From positions 1 through 18,023 of the forward strand of contig DASQLD010000541.1 in assembly GCA_035630195.1 (NCBI GenBank): 18,023 nucleotides of DNA, read 5' to 3'. Shown here piece by piece: positions 16,001 through 18,023 of the stretch. Position numbers and translations under genes: made by a program. The first letter of the stretch is position 1, and the number at the start of each line of letters is the position of its first letter. This stretch comes from DASQDN01 sp035630195 (GTDB taxonomy: Bacteria; Acidobacteriota; Terriglobia; Bryobacterales; Bryobacteraceae). The notes beneath the pieces are model-generated. The model was not told where the DNA came from, did no database searches, and saw nothing but the letters and a program-made list of their open reading frames with translations.

Positions 16001-16943
16001 ACTATCACCTTTAACTAGGTGGACGATTGGTGGGGCTGCTGGCGATCTGGAGGTGCCGCCTGCTCCCATCTTCGGATTGAATTCGGCTGGTCAAGGAATG
16101 TGCGAGATCAGTGGAATTGGGTTCACGGACTTTACGAATACGCGAACGGTAACAGCGGGCAGTCTAACCCTCCATTATTGGAACGAGTTGGCTGGTACTA
16201 CCAGCGGTATGCTGTCGGAGTCTGTGTCCGAGGGAGATACTGTTCTGCACTTGGCTGAGGAAGGGGAGTTCGCCCCTGGCTCATCGGTTCAAATCGGAGC
16301 GGAACTTATGAGTGTCGATGCGATCTCGACGGATCGGCTGCAATTGACGGTGCAACGCGGCGTGATGGGTAGCAGCGCGAGCGCCCACGATGCAGGGGCT
16401 AAGGTTTGGCGCCTGGAACGTAAGGCGTTTGTTTTGCCTTTCGTCAAGGGAATCTTCGGAACTCCCGCAAGTGGGAGCTACAGTCAGACGCTGGTGGTTC
16501 CGGATATCCGGATCGCGGCTGCTGAGTTATACGTAACAAACGTTAAGGGTAACAGTCAGGTCGGTGTCGCGGCATTCAGTGGGCTGGTGGATGGTGGCAT
16601 CCGAACCCTATCCGGAGGTCAATTCTCGATGCAGATCGACGGACCGCTTGCGGTCCAGTCCGACGCTGTGCCGGAACTGAGTGTCGAGAGCCCTCACGCG
16701 GTTCGCGACATTTTTGCCACTGTGATGGAGAGCTCAACGGGCGCTCCTGTCACGGTTCGGGTGAAGCGCAACGGAGAAACATTTTGTACGCTGACCATCC
16801 CGGAGGGAGCGACATTGTCGGAAGAGGTCATTGATGGTCTGACATTACCTCCACTCGGAGGCGGATGGAAGCTCGGATTAGACGTAATAAGCGCGGGAAC
16901 GGACCGTCCGGGATCAGGTCTGACAGTAACGATTCGACTCTGA
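13029..16943 (+). CDS. Fused tail hub and tail-tip (L-J-like) protein
   Basis: The ATG at 13029 has GAGGTGA upstream and overlaps the previous stop by 4 bases. The 1304-residue product has an N-terminal DUF2163/BR0599-like hub part with four cysteines, C155 (RRCPWMFP), C184 (YRCGY), C206 and C213 (C-x6-C), spaced as in lambda gpL-like proteins that hold an Fe-S cluster. Residues 230-460 look J-like: FVPLVYGTAWYRPP, GHIDGVTKVLVND and NPAWVLLDLLGRSGW near residue 405. Later comes a beta-rich fn3-like part (about 755-860) and a second beta module (about 1058-1110, SVQIGAELMSVDAI). The C-terminal 170 residues are beta-rich and may bind the receptor. In lambda these roles are split among L, K, I and J; no K-like peptidase is seen. 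Confidence 0.82.
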   Translation: MTVHEIKSRQITETPILLFDCELPNGSIERWSTHEITLGDREYEGRVIKHNVFDIRSAAEDGIDALSKVSVTLANADSYFSQVERSIRWKGSRLNVSFVFLNVASGEAASDEAVIFRGSCNPPDEITESTIRLTFLSRMSLQRVLLPDVRIQRRCPWMFPTTSAQRQTAIDGGDRGRYSPFYRCGYSAGVEGGAGNLNGTTPFTDCNYTKAACVERGMFDVDIASITTRRFGGVQFVPSTIGVKSYGEQGTHLSGAVENEGRYNDFVPLVYGTAWYRPPIVFARNDGNLTHMEVLLGMGHIDGVTKVLVNDIELPSGDSAEKPTATGWFNIASFGAREGSFNLGFKDGEGNPTGDPYGSMAVLSVVVPNRISDGRSLPKVEVLIRGMKLPTYDEGGAFGGDVFTNNPAWVLLDLLGRSGWAMNEIDLGSFARTAAYCSEPIETTDLHGNVRSIPRFQCNLVVRKRRSAADVIRGVRNCAALYLTYGAGGLLQLGAESSIAIQQGTKPECSNSVETLNGGWPAYEFGDAGSGFSDLARRTNGDAAIRLFSRSTAETPNRYSVEFQDEFNGFQQDSLSLVDVADAVVAGQEISASMTALGIPNFSQAGRVLRLQLDKAIRANTYIEFETGVRGIGLKPGDLITISYAKEGFQRQLFRIVKMAPGLNYRSITITAQIHNDEWYVGGDGSLGVVGGGRQPGIEAGLPKPLVGTVLDDDGFSQFEIEETPIETADGSYEVSLSVTFATPSKPSKNSPGIPLMSLAPRTNQTGGTLKGDRSLYYAISAMSADGEESALSFVARATLAAGFDTHKVTLHDLSFAPGTASFRVYRGVNPTQMLRVADGEALSEEWTDSGVDEELAAPPDPNYHHANFYWRMELLPETSGDIHSEMTIGNDALAMLPNEYRGKSVRISRGKGRGQERQILSNAATLLTLATKWNVEPDATSMFVIVEPTWNYAALTETSPVVFRVPNRQNAVLHISGRSADVHDRECSYELSPLTRWTIGGAAGDLEVPPAPIFGLNSAGQGMCEISGIGFTDFTNTRTVTAGSLTLHYWNELAGTTSGMLSESVSEGDTVLHLAEEGEFAPGSSVQIGAELMSVDAISTDRLQLTVQRGVMGSSASAHDAGAKVWRLERKAFVLPFVKGIFGTPASGSYSQTLVVPDIRIAAAELYVTNVKGNSQVGVAAFSGLVDGGIRTLSGGQFSMQIDGPLAVQSDAVPELSVESPHAVRDIFATVMESSTGAPVTVRVKRNGETFCTLTIPEGATLSEEVIDGLTLPPLGGGWKLGLDVISAGTDRPGSGLTVTIRL

Positions 16944-16959
16944 ATGTTATCCTCGTGCC

Positions 16960-18023
16960 GTGGTAGTTGTCCAGAATGTCTCGAAATTGTTTCGGCTCTA
17001 TGATCGGCCGGCGGACCGGCTCAAGGAGATGTTGCGGTTCCGAGCGGAACCTTATCACACCAACTTTTGGGCGTTGCGCAATGTAAGCTTCAGCGTCGGC
17101 TCTGGAGAAATACTCGGCATCGTTGGTCCGAACGGTTCGGGAAAAAGCACTTTGCTTCAGATCGTAACCGGCATTCTTCAGCCGACATCGGGAAGAGTGT
17201 CGGTTGAAGGGCGAGTAGCCGCTCTACTTGAACTGGGCGCAGGGTTTAATCCAGAATTCTCCGGTCGAGAGAATGTTTTTCTGAATGGGGAGATCATGGG
17301 TCTGTCCCGCAGAGAAACCGAACGTGTTTTTTCCGAGATTGAAGCGTTCGCCGAGATCGGCGATTACATCAACCGGCCGGTAAAAGAGTACTCGACTGGA
17401 ATGTACGTGCGTCTCGCTTTTGCTACGGCCATTCATGTTCAGCCGGATGTGTTAATCGTCGACGAGGCGCTTGCTGTCGGCGATGCAATCTTCGCGAATC
17501 GATGTCTCCAGAAGCTGGAGGAAATGAAAGAGCGCAAGGTTACAATTCTTTTTGTATCCCATGATCTCGGGTTGGTAAAACGGCTCTGCCACCGCGCCAT
17601 TTTGATGTTTAAGGGCGAGATCTGTTGTGAAGGCGCTCCCTCGGATGTAGTGAACCGATACGTAGCCTTGGTTCACGATCGGCAAGCCACTCATGCCGAG
17701 AAAAGCGAACTTACTGGCAACTACCGTCATGGCGATCGCGCCAGCACGATTACGGCGATTCAGATTCTCGATAGTAAAGGAGCCGAGGTTAACGCGGCTC
17801 AAGCCGGCGAGACGATCGTCATTGCCGTAACGGCTCGTTTCAACAAGCCTGTATCAAGACCGATGATTGGAATGCTCATTCGCAACCGGCTGGGTGTCGA
17901 AGTGTTTGGGACGAATACACGGATTGAGGGAATTGATTTGGGCGACTTCAATGCGGGTGATACGATCACTGTCCGTTTCAGTTTTAATTGTTTTCTCAGC
18001 CGGCAGGAATATACCCTCACTGT
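16960..18023 (+). CDS. Polysaccharide-export ABC ATPase (Wzt/TagH type), partial
   Basis: This ATPase drives export of O-antigen or teichoic-acid-type glycans with a Wzm/TagG-like permease. The frame is open from 16960 to the right edge (354 residues seen, C-terminus missing). GTG at 16960 is the best start; there is no clear ribosome site. Motifs are Walker A GPNGSGKST (56-64), LLELGAGFNPEFSGRENVFLNG typical of this subfamily (pattern only), signature YSTGM (144-148), Walker B IVDEALAVGD with D168-E169, and H-loop SHDL with H201. From about residue 258 a second domain begins (ITAIQILDSKGAEVN), like the Wzt C-terminal glycan-binding domain. It starts 16 bases after the tail-tip stop on the same strand. 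It could be host sequence next to the element or cargo; the permease should lie near but is not in the window. Confidence 0.88.
   Translation, partial: MVVVQNVSKLFRLYDRPADRLKEMLRFRAEPYHTNFWALRNVSFSVGSGEILGIVGPNGSGKSTLLQIVTGILQPTSGRVSVEGRVAALLELGAGFNPEFSGRENVFLNGEIMGLSRRETERVFSEIEAFAEIGDYINRPVKEYSTGMYVRLAFATAIHVQPDVLIVDEALAVGDAIFANRCLQKLEEMKERKVTILFVSHDLGLVKRLCHRAILMFKGEICCEGAPSDVVNRYVALVHDRQATHAEKSELTGNYRHGDRASTITAIQILDSKGAEVNAAQAGETIVIAVTARFNKPVSRPMIGMLIRNRLGVEVFGTNTRIEGIDLGDFNAGDTITVRFSFNCFLSRQEYTLT

Noticed and set aside
3177..16943. Firm claim that the cluster is a true gene transfer agent
   Set aside because: The gene order and short ruler fit, but packaging specificity and the flanking genome are unknown, and a defective or intact prophage explains the same genes.
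1..18023. CRISPR arrays, tRNA or rRNA genes
   Set aside because: No regularly spaced repeats and no tRNA-like cloverleaf or conserved rRNA stretch was recognised on either strand by reading.

Overview
The window is bacterial DNA in two parts: about 3 kb of decayed insertion sequences, then a compact, co-oriented set of phage-type head and tail genes that fills most of the rest. The start of a polysaccharide-export ABC transporter gene lies against the right edge. Leaders with GGAG-type ribosome sites, TTG and GTG starts and 1-4 base stop/start overlaps show a bacterial host. Nothing seen fixes the taxon. The coat, hub and tail-domain styles remind me of elements in soil bacteria such as Acidobacteriota, but that is only an impression.

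Region 1 (1 to about 3130). A fragment of a minus-strand gene resembling Y4bD/Y4pK or DUF5372 proteins runs off the left edge. It is cut by an N-terminally truncated IS91-family (HUH/Y2) transposase at 198-923. About 370 bases of non-coding IS91-type tail follow. Next is an IS110-family (DEDD) transposase on the minus strand (2728 to 1306), broken by one frameshift near 2285. The upstream side of IS110 (2729 to about 3000) is non-coding and is where a bridge RNA could lie.

Region 2 (3132-16943). A perfect intrinsic terminator hairpin sits only 10 bases before the first start codon. The order is then: small gene in the TerS position, large terminase, portal, scaffold, P22-like coat protein, hairpin, two neck or unknown genes, tail terminator-like protein, tail tube, tail assembly chaperones G and G-T joined by a programmed -1 frameshift, a very short tape measure (233 aa), two paralogous DUF2460-like distal tail proteins, and a 1304-aa fused hub and tail-tip protein. 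This is the head, neck and tail order of a siphovirus or of a gene transfer agent (GTA). No integrase, replication, repressor, lysis or head-protease gene lies in the window, so its wider context cannot be judged here.

Region 3 (16960-18023, open at the right edge). This is a Wzt/TagH-type ABC ATPase with a C-terminal glycan-binding-like domain. It starts 16 bases after the tail-tip gene on the same strand.

The best-supported unusual features are: (i) a canonical A AAA AAC slippery site, a 5-base spacer and a possible H-type pseudoknot between the tail chaperone genes; (ii) the terminator placed with no room for a promoter before the late genes, which implies read-through or antitermination; (iii) the short tape measure, which predicts a tail of roughly 35 nm; (iv) the direct abutment of a surface-polysaccharide exporter gene to the phage tail-tip gene.
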